This document shows positions 7,504 through 14,983 of a stretch of 31,012 nt of DNA, piece after piece. Location of the stretch: the NCBI GenBank assembly GCA_966128725.1, contig CBHYLN010000058.1, forward strand, positions 1 to 31,012. Reading direction: 5' to 3'. The DNA is from JAFDZV01 sp966128725 (GTDB taxonomy: Bacteria > Bacteroidota > Ignavibacteria > OLB7). A program made the position numbers and the translations under genes. Position 1 is the first letter of the stretch; every line of letters starts with the position of its first letter. The notes below the pieces were generated by a model. That model was given only the letters and a program-made list of their open reading frames with translations. It was not told the origin of the DNA and made no database searches.

Positions 7504-9135
7504 CTATCGAAGGGTGCGCACCACCGCTTCGCGCTGCCAGAGATCGTACATGTAATCAAACAATCGTGCCGACAGCGACACCTTGTAGGGTGTCGGGTTC
7601 AGAAGGCGCCGATGGTCGGCACGGATACGCTCCTGTAGCTGCCTCGAGCGCGCGGCAATCGCCTGCAAGGGTTCCTCGGCAATCAGTACCCGGCCGTTGG
7701 CGAATACATCGAGGTGCAGCGGCTCGACCGCCGAGGGAATGATGCGCACGCGCTGTTCGGGAAGGAACGGATGGCGGCACAGGAACGGACGCCCCGGATG
7801 TGGCGGCTCCTCGTCGGCCAGGAGCATGACGTCGGCAAGATAATGCCCTTCCTCACCCAGCAGCCGGTACACACGCTTGCGGCCCGGGATGGTCACCTTC
7901 ACCAGATCCTGCGAGATCTTGATCCGGGGCTCGGAATCCACTTCCACGAGTTTATAGACACCGCCCAGCGCGGGCTCGCTTTCGGCGGTTACCAGGTTGG
8001 TACCGATGCCGTACATGTCGATCGCGGCGCCGTTTTTGCCGAGCGCCACCAGCACATCCTCGTTGATGGAATTGCTGGCGGCGATTTTCACGGAGGAGAA
8101 TCCGGCCGCATCCAGCATGGCGCGCGCCTGCGTGCTCAGGTAGGCAAGGTCGCCGCTGTCCAGCCGTATCCCAAGCGGGCGGTGGCCAAGCTCGCGTAAC
8201 AGCTTGAACACACGAATGGCATTCGGAAGCCCGCTTTGCAGAGTGTCGTAGGTGTCCACCAGAAAGAGCGCGCCGTTCGGGAACGCCTTGGCGTACGCAA
8301 GGAACGCGGCCAGTTCACCTTCGTTGGTGGCCAACGCATCCTCGCGACGAACACGCTCCAACGAGACGGCGATGTCGCGCATCACGCCGTGGGTGTCGGG
8401 CAACTCCAGCAGGTCGGGCGTGACCTCGATGAACGACTGCACAAAGGCGTGCGCGTGTGTGCCCATCACAGGCACGTCCAGCAGTTTGCCGGCGAGCACG
8501 TTGCTGGTTGCGTCGAACCCGCCGATGATTGCCGCACGTGTGGCGCTCATTGCGCCGTCGGGCCCCTGGGCACGGCGCAGGCCGAACTCCAGCAACGTCG
8601 TGTCGGCACCGGCAACGTATCGCATGCGCGCGGCATTGGTGGCGATCAGCGTGGCGAAGTTGACCAGGTTGAGCAATGTGGTTTCCACCAACTGCGCTAC
8701 GCCCAGCGGCCCCTCCACCCTCAGCAGCGGCACGCGAGGGAACACCGGAGTCCCCTCGGGCATCGCCTGCACGGTAAGCTCGGACGCATCGATTCCCGCG
8801 AGCCATTCCCAGAACCCGGCGTCGGCATCGGCAAACGACGGAAGCCCCTTCAGGTAGGCGATGTCGCTGTCGGCAAACCGGTACTGTTCCAGAAACGCGA
8901 GAACCTCGCGCAGGCCGGCGAATATCGTGTACTCCCCTTGAAAGGGATTCCTGCGGAAGAAAAGTTCGAAGGTGGCACGACGCTGATGCATACCGCTACG
9001 CCAGTAGCCATAGGCCATGGTAAGCTGGTAGAGATCGGTGAGCAATGGCTGCACCAGGGGGTTGAGCGGGGTCATCACGTGCGGACTGGGTAACGAGCCC
9101 GCGATGTGCACGGCATCAGGCGTTGCATGGTTCAT
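7504..9135 (-). CDS. pncB: nicotinate phosphoribosyltransferase
   Basis: The enzyme makes nicotinate mononucleotide from nicotinate and PRPP in the Preiss-Handler route of NAD salvage. Family motifs are in order: LLTDLYQLTMAYGYW (N-terminus), FGLRRAQGPDGAMSATRAA, GTHAHAFVQSF, GIRLDSGDLAYLS, ASNSINEDVL, then GIGTNLVTAESEPALGGVYKL. These cover the PRPP and nicotinate sites of the NAPRT family. Length is 543 residues from 9135. The ATG at 9073-9075 (523 residues) is an alternative. Starts near 9288 would overlap the preceding TPR gene and add unrelated residues. The gap to that gene is 56 bp and the TauE gene follows closely, suggesting an operon. Confidence 0.92.
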   Translation of the reverse strand: MNHATPDAVHIAGSLPSPHVMTPLNPLVQPLLTDLYQLTMAYGYWRSGMHQRRATFELFFRRNPFQGEYTIFAGLREVLAFLEQYRFADSDIAYLKGLPSFADADAGFWEWLAGIDASELTVQAMPEGTPVFPRVPLLRVEGPLGVAQLVETTLLNLVNFATLIATNAARMRYVAGADTTLLEFGLRRAQGPDGAMSATRAAIIGGFDATSNVLAGKLLDVPVMGTHAHAFVQSFIEVTPDLLELPDTHGVMRDIAVSLERVRREDALATNEGELAAFLAYAKAFPNGALFLVDTYDTLQSGLPNAIRVFKLLRELGHRPLGIRLDSGDLAYLSTQARAMLDAAGFSSVKIAASNSINEDVLVALGKNGAAIDMYGIGTNLVTAESEPALGGVYKLVEVDSEPRIKISQDLVKVTIPGRKRVYRLLGEEGHYLADVMLLADEEPPHPGRPFLCRHPFLPEQRVRIIPSAVEPLHLDVFANGRVLIAEEPLQAIAARSRQLQERIRADHRRLLNPTPYKVSLSARLFDYMYDLWQREAVVRTLR

Positions 9136-9191
9136 TTCGGGAAACAACGCGGTGCCGCCACGGGCGCGTGAAATCGGGGACGGTGCTCCGC

Positions 9192-9959
9192 CTAGGCTTG
9201 CTCGCGGCCCAACTGCTCCAGGCGCTCGGCGGCCATTCGCGTAAGGTGCGTAGCAATCGGGTGGCGGAAAATCGGCATCGAGAGGCATTTCTCGTACATG
9301 GCGCGGGCCTGCTTAAGGTCGCCCATTTTCTCGTACGTGTATGCAATCTCGGCGTAGATGGTGTTGTTCTCGGGATACTGCCGAAGCACTTCCTCGAAGT
9401 GTTTGATTGCCTCGGCGTACGACCCCTCCGGAATACGGGTGCGCAACACGCGAGCCAGGGCCCGCAGCCAGCGATGTACCGAGGCAATCTCGCGGTGCCA
9501 GGATCCCATCACGAAGTGGCCGACCCAGGCATTGTCGATCAGGATCGAGCGCTCGGCATGTTCCTTCACCTCCCACGTGCTCAGCAGGATCTGGCGACGC
9601 GAGCCCGAGAGCTGCGCAAGCCGGCCGATCGCGGCGGCCAGCAGCGCATGGCCGATCGACGAGTTCGGATTCAGCGCCAACGCGCGTTCGGCCCACATGC
9701 GCATCTGCATCACATGGTCGGAGTGCCGCGGATGGCCCTGCCCCTCACCCAGAAAAAACGTGTTGTAGTAGTGCGCGCGCGCAAGGTGACCACACACCTC
9801 GGCCGAAGGATACCGCTCGTACAGACGCTCCCATTGTTCGATCGCGGTGGCCGCATCGCCTTCCATGAGCGCGGCGTAACCGGTGCGCAAATATTCCGGA
9901 ACTACTTCGGCAAACTCGCGCACCACGCCGCCGTGCGCGTCGTCGTTTCGTTGTGCCAT
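9192..9959 (-). CDS. TPR protein resembling RMDN (regulator of microtubule dynamics) family
   Basis: The protein has 255 residues with no obvious signal peptide or membrane span, so it is likely cytosolic. It begins with a TPR-like pair (AAIEQWERLYERYPSAEVCG). The middle block has WAERALALNPNSSIGHALLA, then EVKEHAERSILIDNAWVGHF, VMGSWHREIA, and after a basic stretch IPEGSYAEAIKHFEEVL. The order EIKEHxERAIxLxP, LGRWxxEIA, (T/S)YxEAxxxFxxA is that of eukaryotic RMDN/FAM82 proteins and their bacterial relatives. A final TPR reads IYAEIAYTYEKMGDLKQARA. Function is unknown. The start is uncertain: ATG codons at 10001 and 10040 are also in frame. The gene heads the pncB-tauE unit. Confidence 0.72.
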   Translation of the reverse strand: MAQRNDDAHGGVVREFAEVVPEYLRTGYAALMEGDAATAIEQWERLYERYPSAEVCGHLARAHYYNTFFLGEGQGHPRHSDHVMQMRMWAERALALNPNSSIGHALLAAAIGRLAQLSGSRRQILLSTWEVKEHAERSILIDNAWVGHFVMGSWHREIASVHRWLRALARVLRTRIPEGSYAEAIKHFEEVLRQYPENNTIYAEIAYTYEKMGDLKQARAMYEKCLSMPIFRHPIATHLTRMAAERLEQLGREQA

Positions 9960-10000
9960 TACCGGCGATCCCGATGGAGTGATATGCTTATTGATCTGCA

Positions 10001-10014
10001 TCGAGTTGACTCGA
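10001..10014. promoter_or_regulatory. palindrome TCGAGT-TG-ACTCGA
   Basis: Perfect 6-bp arms flank a TG centre, 42 bp before the chosen TPR start. It could be a dimeric regulator's operator; chance is not excluded. Confidence 0.25.
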
Positions 10015-10226
10015 GGGAACGATGACACTTCTGTATGCATCTACCAACCTGTTTCCGTTAATGGAACGGTACTCCGACGCGCGCGCACATCATCCCCTCG
10101 AAGCGCACAACGATACGACCGGAAACCCCGATGCTTGCTGGGGCGCCAACCGCGAAACCGATGTGAAGATGTTTGGTGGATCGAACTCTCAGCAGCCGTA
10201 TACCACATCTTATCAGAGTACAGTAA

Positions 10227-10240
10227 CGATCCATGGATCG
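10227..10240. promoter_or_regulatory. 14-bp perfect palindrome CGATCCATGGATCG
   Basis: It is a perfect palindrome with no spacer, 92 bp before the DUF3109 start, and a plausible operator position. No other copy of the full palindrome was noticed in the window. Confidence 0.25.
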
Positions 10241-10331
10241 CTTCGCAATCATACAAAGCGAGCCCACCGGATAGTGTAACATTATGTCTACCCCGCACCG
10301 CGCACGCCGATGTTCGCTGATATTGTGAGCC

Positions 10332-10919
10332 ATGTTCACGATCCTGGATACCATAGTTGACGGCGCCCTGGCAACCACGCATTTTGCCTGCGATCTTGGC
10401 GCCTGTAAAGGCGCATGTTGCACCACGCCCGGTGGGCGCGGCGCTCCCCTTAACGACGAGGAAGTGGCCCTGGTTGTTGATGCAATCCCGGCGGCGGCGA
10501 AGTATCTGGCGCCCCGGAACATCAGCGTGATCGAGCTTCGCGGCGCCGTTGAAGGCAGGCCCGGCAACTACGCAACACGCTGCATCGACCGTCGCGACTG
10601 CGTGTTCGTGTACTACGACAACGATGTCGCCAAATGCGCCATCGAGCGCGCTTACTTCAACGGCGAAACCACGTTCCGCAAGCCGATCAGCTGCCATCTG
10701 TTCCCGATCCGCGTGGAGAACCTGTTCGACGGCCAGTACCTGCGGTACGAGCGTATCAGCGAATGCAACCCCGCACTGGCCAAGGGCGCGGCCACCGGCG
10801 AACCACTGTACCGATTCCTGAGCGAGGCCATCACCCGCGCCTTCGGTGACGATTTCCATCGTGAGCTTGTCAAGGCTTTGGAATCGAATTTGAAGAAGAA
10901 GGGTCCGGCGAAGGAATAG
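10332..10919 (+). CDS. DUF3109 family cysteine-rich protein
   Basis: The protein has 195 residues. The N-terminal motif FACDLGACKGACC holds Cys20, 25, 29 and 30. Further cysteines lie in TRCIDRRDC, DVAKCAIE, PISCHLFPIRV and SECNPAL. This is the DUF3109 signature, common in Bacteroidota and related to the UPF0153/YkgJ cysteine-cluster proteins, which are predicted to bind zinc or an iron-sulfur cluster. The biochemical role is not established. The C-terminus is basic (KKKGPAKE). It is followed by rpoN on the same strand after 134 bp, which contain a promoter-like sequence, so the two may be separately transcribed. Confidence 0.85.
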   Translation: MFTILDTIVDGALATTHFACDLGACKGACCTTPGGRGAPLNDEEVALVVDAIPAAAKYLAPRNISVIELRGAVEGRPGNYATRCIDRRDCVFVYYDNDVAKCAIERAYFNGETTFRKPISCHLFPIRVENLFDGQYLRYERISECNPALAKGAATGEPLYRFLSEAITRAFGDDFHRELVKALESNLKKKGPAKE

Positions 10920-10936
10920 CTCGGCTGGTTGATGAT

Positions 10937-10968
10937 TATATTGTCGCCGTCCCCTGGTGTAGTATGAT
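10937..10968 (+). promoter_or_regulatory. promoter candidates upstream of rpoN
   Basis: TATATTGTCGCC (10937-10948) resembles the TATCTTGCCGC boxes found before the RraA-family gene and hslU. Alternatively TTGTCG (10941-10946) and TATGAT (10963-10968) form a sigma-70-like pair with a 16-bp spacer. The two readings overlap and only one need be real. Confidence 0.3.
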
Positions 10969-11053
10969 GGTGTGTCCGGCCATGAATTACCGGATTCACA
11001 TGCCGAGGCCAATCGCCGGGTCCACGGCACGATGAGTTGCACAGGCACTGTTT

Positions 11054-13201
11054 ATGCTGTCGCTTTCCCAACGCCAATCGCTGTTGCAGCGGCTCTCGCC
11101 GCAGCAGGTTCAGTACCTGAAGATGCTCCAGCTCCCCGTGCTCGCACTCGAGCAACGGATCAAGGAGGAGCTCGAAGTGAACCCGTTGCTCGAAGAGCTG
11201 AACGATGGTCCGTTGGACGAGCTGGGCAACGACACCCCGGAGTACGATGCCGATCCGGCCCCGTCGATGCTGGAATCACAGGCGCAGTCGCAGGACACCG
11301 ATGGTTCCGCGGCTGATTCTGATCGCCTTGCCGATACCTCGGAGGCATCGAAGGACGATCGGGAGATCGACTGGGACGAGTACATGGCCGGCGAATACGA
11401 GGGCTACAAGGCGCCCACGTTTACCGGCCAGGAACACGAGGAGCAGGACGAATACCCACAACGCGCCGAAGAGACCCTGAGCGAGCAGCTCCTTGCGCAA
11501 CTGCGCATGCACAACCTCACCGACGATGAGATCGCCCTTGCCGAGGAGATCATCGGCAACATCGACGATCACGGCTATCTGGTGCGCGACCTTGCCGAGA
11601 TTGTGGACGATCTCAACAAGTTCATCGCCGCAACCAGAACCGCGCCGGCATCATCGCGCCCGCGGAACGTGCTGGGCGACGGGCAATTCGATGCCTACGA
11701 GAGCGTGGTAACCGATGAACCGTTCGGCCGCGAACGTTGGCTGGCGCATCACGGCGCCGAACTGGACGGCGACGACGAGGCCTTTGGCGGCGACCCATTC
11801 CACGGTGAATCCCGCGGCAGCCGGCACGACGCTCTTGATGATGATCTGTACGGCGACCCGGGCCACGACGGTTATGACGATGGGTTCGACAACGGCGACG
11901 GGCTGGACGCCAGCGAGGCGTTGGAGCATGCGCCGTATCCGGCAGTACGGGAATCGGCGCCCCCGGAGCCGGCTGCGCATGCCGAGCAGCCAACAATGGC
12001 AACGATGTCGCTGGAGCAGATGTCGCGGCTGTCGATCGAGGAACTTTCGCGGCTGCTGGAACAGGGCACGTCGGCGTTTGCCGCGCCCGCCGATACGGCT
12101 GTGGACGGGAACCCCGCCACGAACGGCTTTGCCGCAGGCACGCCCGTAGCTGGCACGGCCGCAGCAGGCGCCACCGCAGTTGGCACGGAGATTCCGGCAA
12201 CGCCCCCCACAACAACCGATGGCGCGGGGAATGCAGCCCCGGTCGTCGAGGAGATATTCTCGTTGCAGGAGGCCGAGCGCATACTCCGCCTGCTGCAGCG
12301 GCTGGATCCGCCGGGCATCGGCGCGCGCGACCTGCGCGAGTGCCTGATGGTACAGCTCGAGCCACGGCTGGAACAGTCGCCGGCACACGAGTTGGCCTAC
12401 CGAATGCTTCGCGATACGTACGCGGACTTCACGATGAAGCACTTCGAGAAGATCATCCAGCGGCTGGGTTGCACAACCGAGCAGTTGAAGGATGCGATCG
12501 AGGTAGTGCGCACGCTGAACCCGAAGCCCGGGGGCGGCGCATCGGCGATGGCGGGCACCAATTACGTCACGCCGGACTTCGTGGTGGAGTACGACGAGAA
12601 CGAGTTCGTGATTACCTCGAACGACCGCAACCTGCCGGCCCTGAGGATCAACCGCGCATATCAGGAACTGATGCGCCGTGGCGAGGGCCGCCGGAAGGAT
12701 GCCGACCGCGATGCCAGGAAGTTCGTGCGCGAGAAGTTCGAGGCGGCAAAGTGGTTCATCGCATCAATCCACCAGCGGCGGCAAACCATGCTGAAGGTCA
12801 TGCGCGCCATCGTGGATCTGCAAAGCGACTTCTTCGCCGGCGGGCCCAATCATCTTCGCCCGATGATCTACAAGGATGTGGCCGAGCGGATCGAAATGGA
12901 CATCTCCACCGTGTGCCGTGTTGTTAACGGCAAGTACGTTCAAACCGATTACGGCACATTCGAGCTGCGCTACTTCTTTTCCGAGAAGCTGGAGACCGTT
13001 ACCGGCGAGGAAGTCTCCACGAAGGTGGTACGGTCGCGCATCCAGGAGATGATCGAAGCCGAGGACAAGCGCAAGCCGCTTTCCGACGACGCGATCGCGC
13101 TTGAGATGGAAAAGGCAGGATTCCAGGTGGCGCGGCGCACGGTGGCCAAGTATCGCGAGCAGTTGAACATCCCGGTTGCCCGCCTCAGACGGTCGTTGTA
13201 A
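11054..13201 (+). CDS. rpoN: RNA polymerase sigma-54 factor with large central insertion
   Basis: This alternative sigma factor recognises -24/-12 promoters and needs AAA+ activators. Region I is textbook: QRQSLLQRLSPQQVQYLKML, then LALEQRIKEELEVNPLLEE. The acidic region II follows (about 50-130). The core-binding domain starts with LSEQLLAQLRM and is interrupted after IDDHGYLVRDLAEIVDDLN. It resumes with FSLQEAERILRLLQRLDPPG and IGARDLRECL. The C-terminal helix-turn-helix and the RpoN box ARRTVAKYRE (693-702) are intact. Typical length is 430-500 residues; the excess to 715 comes from an acidic, Ala/Thr/Gly-rich insert at about residues 190-395. The frame is open throughout, so the protein is probably functional. 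Confidence 0.95.
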   Translation: MLSLSQRQSLLQRLSPQQVQYLKMLQLPVLALEQRIKEELEVNPLLEELNDGPLDELGNDTPEYDADPAPSMLESQAQSQDTDGSAADSDRLADTSEASKDDREIDWDEYMAGEYEGYKAPTFTGQEHEEQDEYPQRAEETLSEQLLAQLRMHNLTDDEIALAEEIIGNIDDHGYLVRDLAEIVDDLNKFIAATRTAPASSRPRNVLGDGQFDAYESVVTDEPFGRERWLAHHGAELDGDDEAFGGDPFHGESRGSRHDALDDDLYGDPGHDGYDDGFDNGDGLDASEALEHAPYPAVRESAPPEPAAHAEQPTMATMSLEQMSRLSIEELSRLLEQGTSAFAAPADTAVDGNPATNGFAAGTPVAGTAAAGATAVGTEIPATPPTTTDGAGNAAPVVEEIFSLQEAERILRLLQRLDPPGIGARDLRECLMVQLEPRLEQSPAHELAYRMLRDTYADFTMKHFEKIIQRLGCTTEQLKDAIEVVRTLNPKPGGGASAMAGTNYVTPDFVVEYDENEFVITSNDRNLPALRINRAYQELMRRGEGRRKDADRDARKFVREKFEAAKWFIASIHQRRQTMLKVMRAIVDLQSDFFAGGPNHLRPMIYKDVAERIEMDISTVCRVVNGKYVQTDYGTFELRYFFSEKLETVTGEEVSTKVVRSRIQEMIEAEDKRKPLSDDAIALEMEKAGFQVARRTVAKYREQLNIPVARLRRSL

Positions 13202-13739
13202 CCCCCGCAACGTTTGGTGGCGTCTGTTTCGGCGATCATGGCCATCCCCGCACGAACCATCCCCCCGGCATAATGCGCGCGCACGGACGTTGCTGCGGCC
13301 ACGGGCGCGCAGCGGAACACCGAGCTTGTTGGCAATATCAATGGGAATGCATAAGGTGGACTTCGCGATGCGATAGTTTGCAAAAAAACGTTGCACAACT
13401 GTGGTTACACCCAACCATGGATCGCATTCTCTATGTATTTTACCCTCGGTTCGGCGGTTCTACTCCCTGCGTCTTACGGAACCCCCGAACTGAGAACTCC
13501 CCTGATGCACGCTCCGTGTTCTGCAGGCGCGGTATTCATCCCTCCGGCGTACGCATGAACAGTGCTGTTTGCGTTCTGAACCGGTTGGTTGTCGGCACCG
13601 GTGTGCAAGCGACCACCCACGACGTTCAGCCCGTATTCCCCTCGGCAATTAATGCGGAAACCTATTCCCGTGTGGTCTGTTGATCCTCACGGATGTGGTG
13701 CACGGCGGGTTTACATGTATTGACTAAATCGATGGTTCA
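13202..13739. other. 538-bp intergenic region with strong secondary structure; candidate structured RNA or leader
   Basis: The region is less GC-rich than its surroundings. One 136-codon frame crosses it but is rich in Cys, Trp and Arg without family likeness, so I do not call it. A TAGTTTGC box (13374-13381) could start a plus-strand transcript near 13388. Downstream lie the long hairpin at 13445-13494 and a second fold at 13576-13629, with ACCGGT repeated at 13580-13585 and 13597-13602 and the outer pair CTGAAC/GTTCAG. The NYN gene follows at 13740. It may be a 5' leader, a small RNA gene, or decayed sequence. Confidence 0.4.
13445..13494 (+). ncRNA. strong hairpin, candidate structured RNA element
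   Basis: The left arm at 13445-13460 pairs with 13479-13494 over 16 positions. All are Watson-Crick except one G-T wobble and one C-C mismatch; the loop is 18 nt. The core is GTTCGG/CCGAAC plus GGTTC/GAACC. No T-run follows on the plus strand, so it does not look like an intrinsic terminator. No known RNA family is recognised. Confidence 0.35.
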
Positions 13740-14798
13740 ATGACACACAATTCTGGATTCAGGTCGCAACCCCCTACCAGGCCAAGGTCGTATGCGGCGG
13801 TGTTCATCGATTTCGAGAACATCTACTACTACCTGAAGGACAACTATGCGGATCTTCCCGATCTCAACAATTATTTGTATGAGATGCTCCGCAATCTTCA
13901 GCATTACCTGGAACGGCGTTTAGGCCTTCAATGCATCGTAACGAAGGCATACGCGGATTTCGAACGTCTGAAGTTCGCACCACAGGGCTCATTATACCTG
14001 ATGGGAATCGAGACACACAACGTTCTGGGAACTGATCGCAAGAACAGTGCCGATATGAAGTTGTGCATTGATGCGCTCGAGGTTCTGTATACACGCCCGG
14101 AGATCGAGGGTTTTGTCTTCCTTGCCGGTGATCGTGATTACATCCCGATGATCCAGCATCTGAAAAAGCAGGCTCGCTCGGTGTTCGCGGTTGCATTCCG
14201 CGGCAATATCTCGGGCGACCTTCTGATCAATGTTGGGCCACAGAACTTCATCGATGCCATGGCCCTGCTCGGCACGGACATGCTGCACCGCCTGGAGCAC
14301 TCGTCGCGACGCCAACGCGAATTGGCAGACGAAGAACGCGAACGCGACGAGATCCGATCGGCTGAACTTGACCTGCGTGAATCCGGGTCGGACAGCATGA
14401 TCGACGACATGGATGACAACCACCCGATGAACGGGCGCGATCGCCTTGGCGAACCGGGCGGCGGCGACGGCATGGAGTGGGCTCCAGGCCGCTATTTCGA
14501 TGTGGCCACCGCCGAATTCAATCCACCGATCCCGGTTGTTTCCGAGGCCGAACGGGTCTGCATCGACGTATTGCTCAAGCATTATGGCCGCCATCCTGAA
14601 ATCTGGATGAGCCCGTACCTTCGCAAGCTGTCCGACGCGCTTCCGCGGCTGGCCGACTTCGAGCGTAAGGCTCTTCTTTCCAACCTTGAGGTGGCCGGCG
14701 CAATTCGCATCGAAAAACGTCGCGGGGAACCGTACGACTATTCGATCATCATCGTGAACTATAACCACCCGTCGGTCCGCGAACGGACTCCGGGATAG
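13740..14798 (+). CDS. NYN (LabA/DUF88) domain protein with C-terminal winged-helix-like region
   Basis: The protein has 352 residues. An N-terminal NYN domain of the PIN-like nuclease superfamily covers about 18-180. It starts AAVFIDFENIYYYL (Asp24), then KNSADMKLCIDAL (Asp105) and FLAGDRDYIPMI (Asp131 and Asp133), which are the metal-binding acidic residues. A charged linker rich in Glu, Arg and Asp (about 185-255) leads to a C-terminal segment (about 265-350, ERVCIDVLLKHYGRHPEIW) that resembles an OST-HTH/LOTUS-like winged helix. RNA binding or cleavage is the likely activity; the target is unknown. The gene stands alone, with a structured upstream region and its own terminator. Confidence 0.82.
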   Translation: MTHNSGFRSQPPTRPRSYAAVFIDFENIYYYLKDNYADLPDLNNYLYEMLRNLQHYLERRLGLQCIVTKAYADFERLKFAPQGSLYLMGIETHNVLGTDRKNSADMKLCIDALEVLYTRPEIEGFVFLAGDRDYIPMIQHLKKQARSVFAVAFRGNISGDLLINVGPQNFIDAMALLGTDMLHRLEHSSRRQRELADEERERDEIRSAELDLRESGSDSMIDDMDDNHPMNGRDRLGEPGGGDGMEWAPGRYFDVATAEFNPPIPVVSEAERVCIDVLLKHYGRHPEIWMSPYLRKLSDALPRLADFERKALLSNLEVAGAIRIEKRRGEPYDYSIIIVNYNHPSVRERTPG

Positions 14799-14826
14799 GT
14801 TACGAACTCCCCCACCCCCCAGCTCC

Positions 14827-14865
14827 GCGCCCGGCTCGCCACACGTGCCGGGCGCTTTCATTTCC
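14827..14865 (+). terminator. intrinsic terminator after the NYN gene
   Basis: GCGCCCGGC (14827-14835) and GCCGGGCGC (14847-14855) form a perfect 9-bp GC stem with an 11-nt loop, followed by TTTCATTTCC. It lies 28 bp after the NYN stop and before the hslU promoter candidate. Confidence 0.75.
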
Positions 14866-14885
14866 TCCGTGCACGGGCCATACGT

Positions 14886-14896
14886 TATCTTGCCGC
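14886..14896 (+). promoter_or_regulatory. TATCTTGCCGC promoter-like box before hslU
   Basis: It is identical to the 11-mer at 1255-1265 and sits between the NYN terminator and hslU, leaving a leader of about 85 nt. It resembles the Bacteroidota -7 element. No clear -33 TTG is seen at the expected distance. Confidence 0.42.
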
Positions 14897-14983
14897 ACTG
14901 TACGCGCGGCGGTCCGCGCCGGCGCGTGGCAACACAGATTTGACCGTCAATCGAGTAATCAAACGAGAAGGAAGAAGTCGTTC

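Larger units (their letters stand above)
9960..10331. other. divergent intergenic region with two palindromes
   Basis: These 372 bp lie between the TPR gene (-) and the DUF3109 gene (+). Two operator-like palindromes are present at 10001-10014 and 10227-10240. No coding frame is convincing. The first ~80 bp may instead be an N-terminal extension of the TPR protein. Confidence 0.45.

Noticed and set aside
13593..13606. Sigma-54-like -24/-12 element (CGGCAC then TGC) upstream of the NYN gene
   Set aside because: The GG-to-GC spacing is 9 nt, not the required 10, and the site overlaps a hairpin arm.
13273..13683. 136-codon plus-strand frame in the rpoN-NYN gap
   Set aside because: Rich in Cys, Trp and Arg, no family resemblance, and overlapping strong hairpins; more likely non-coding.
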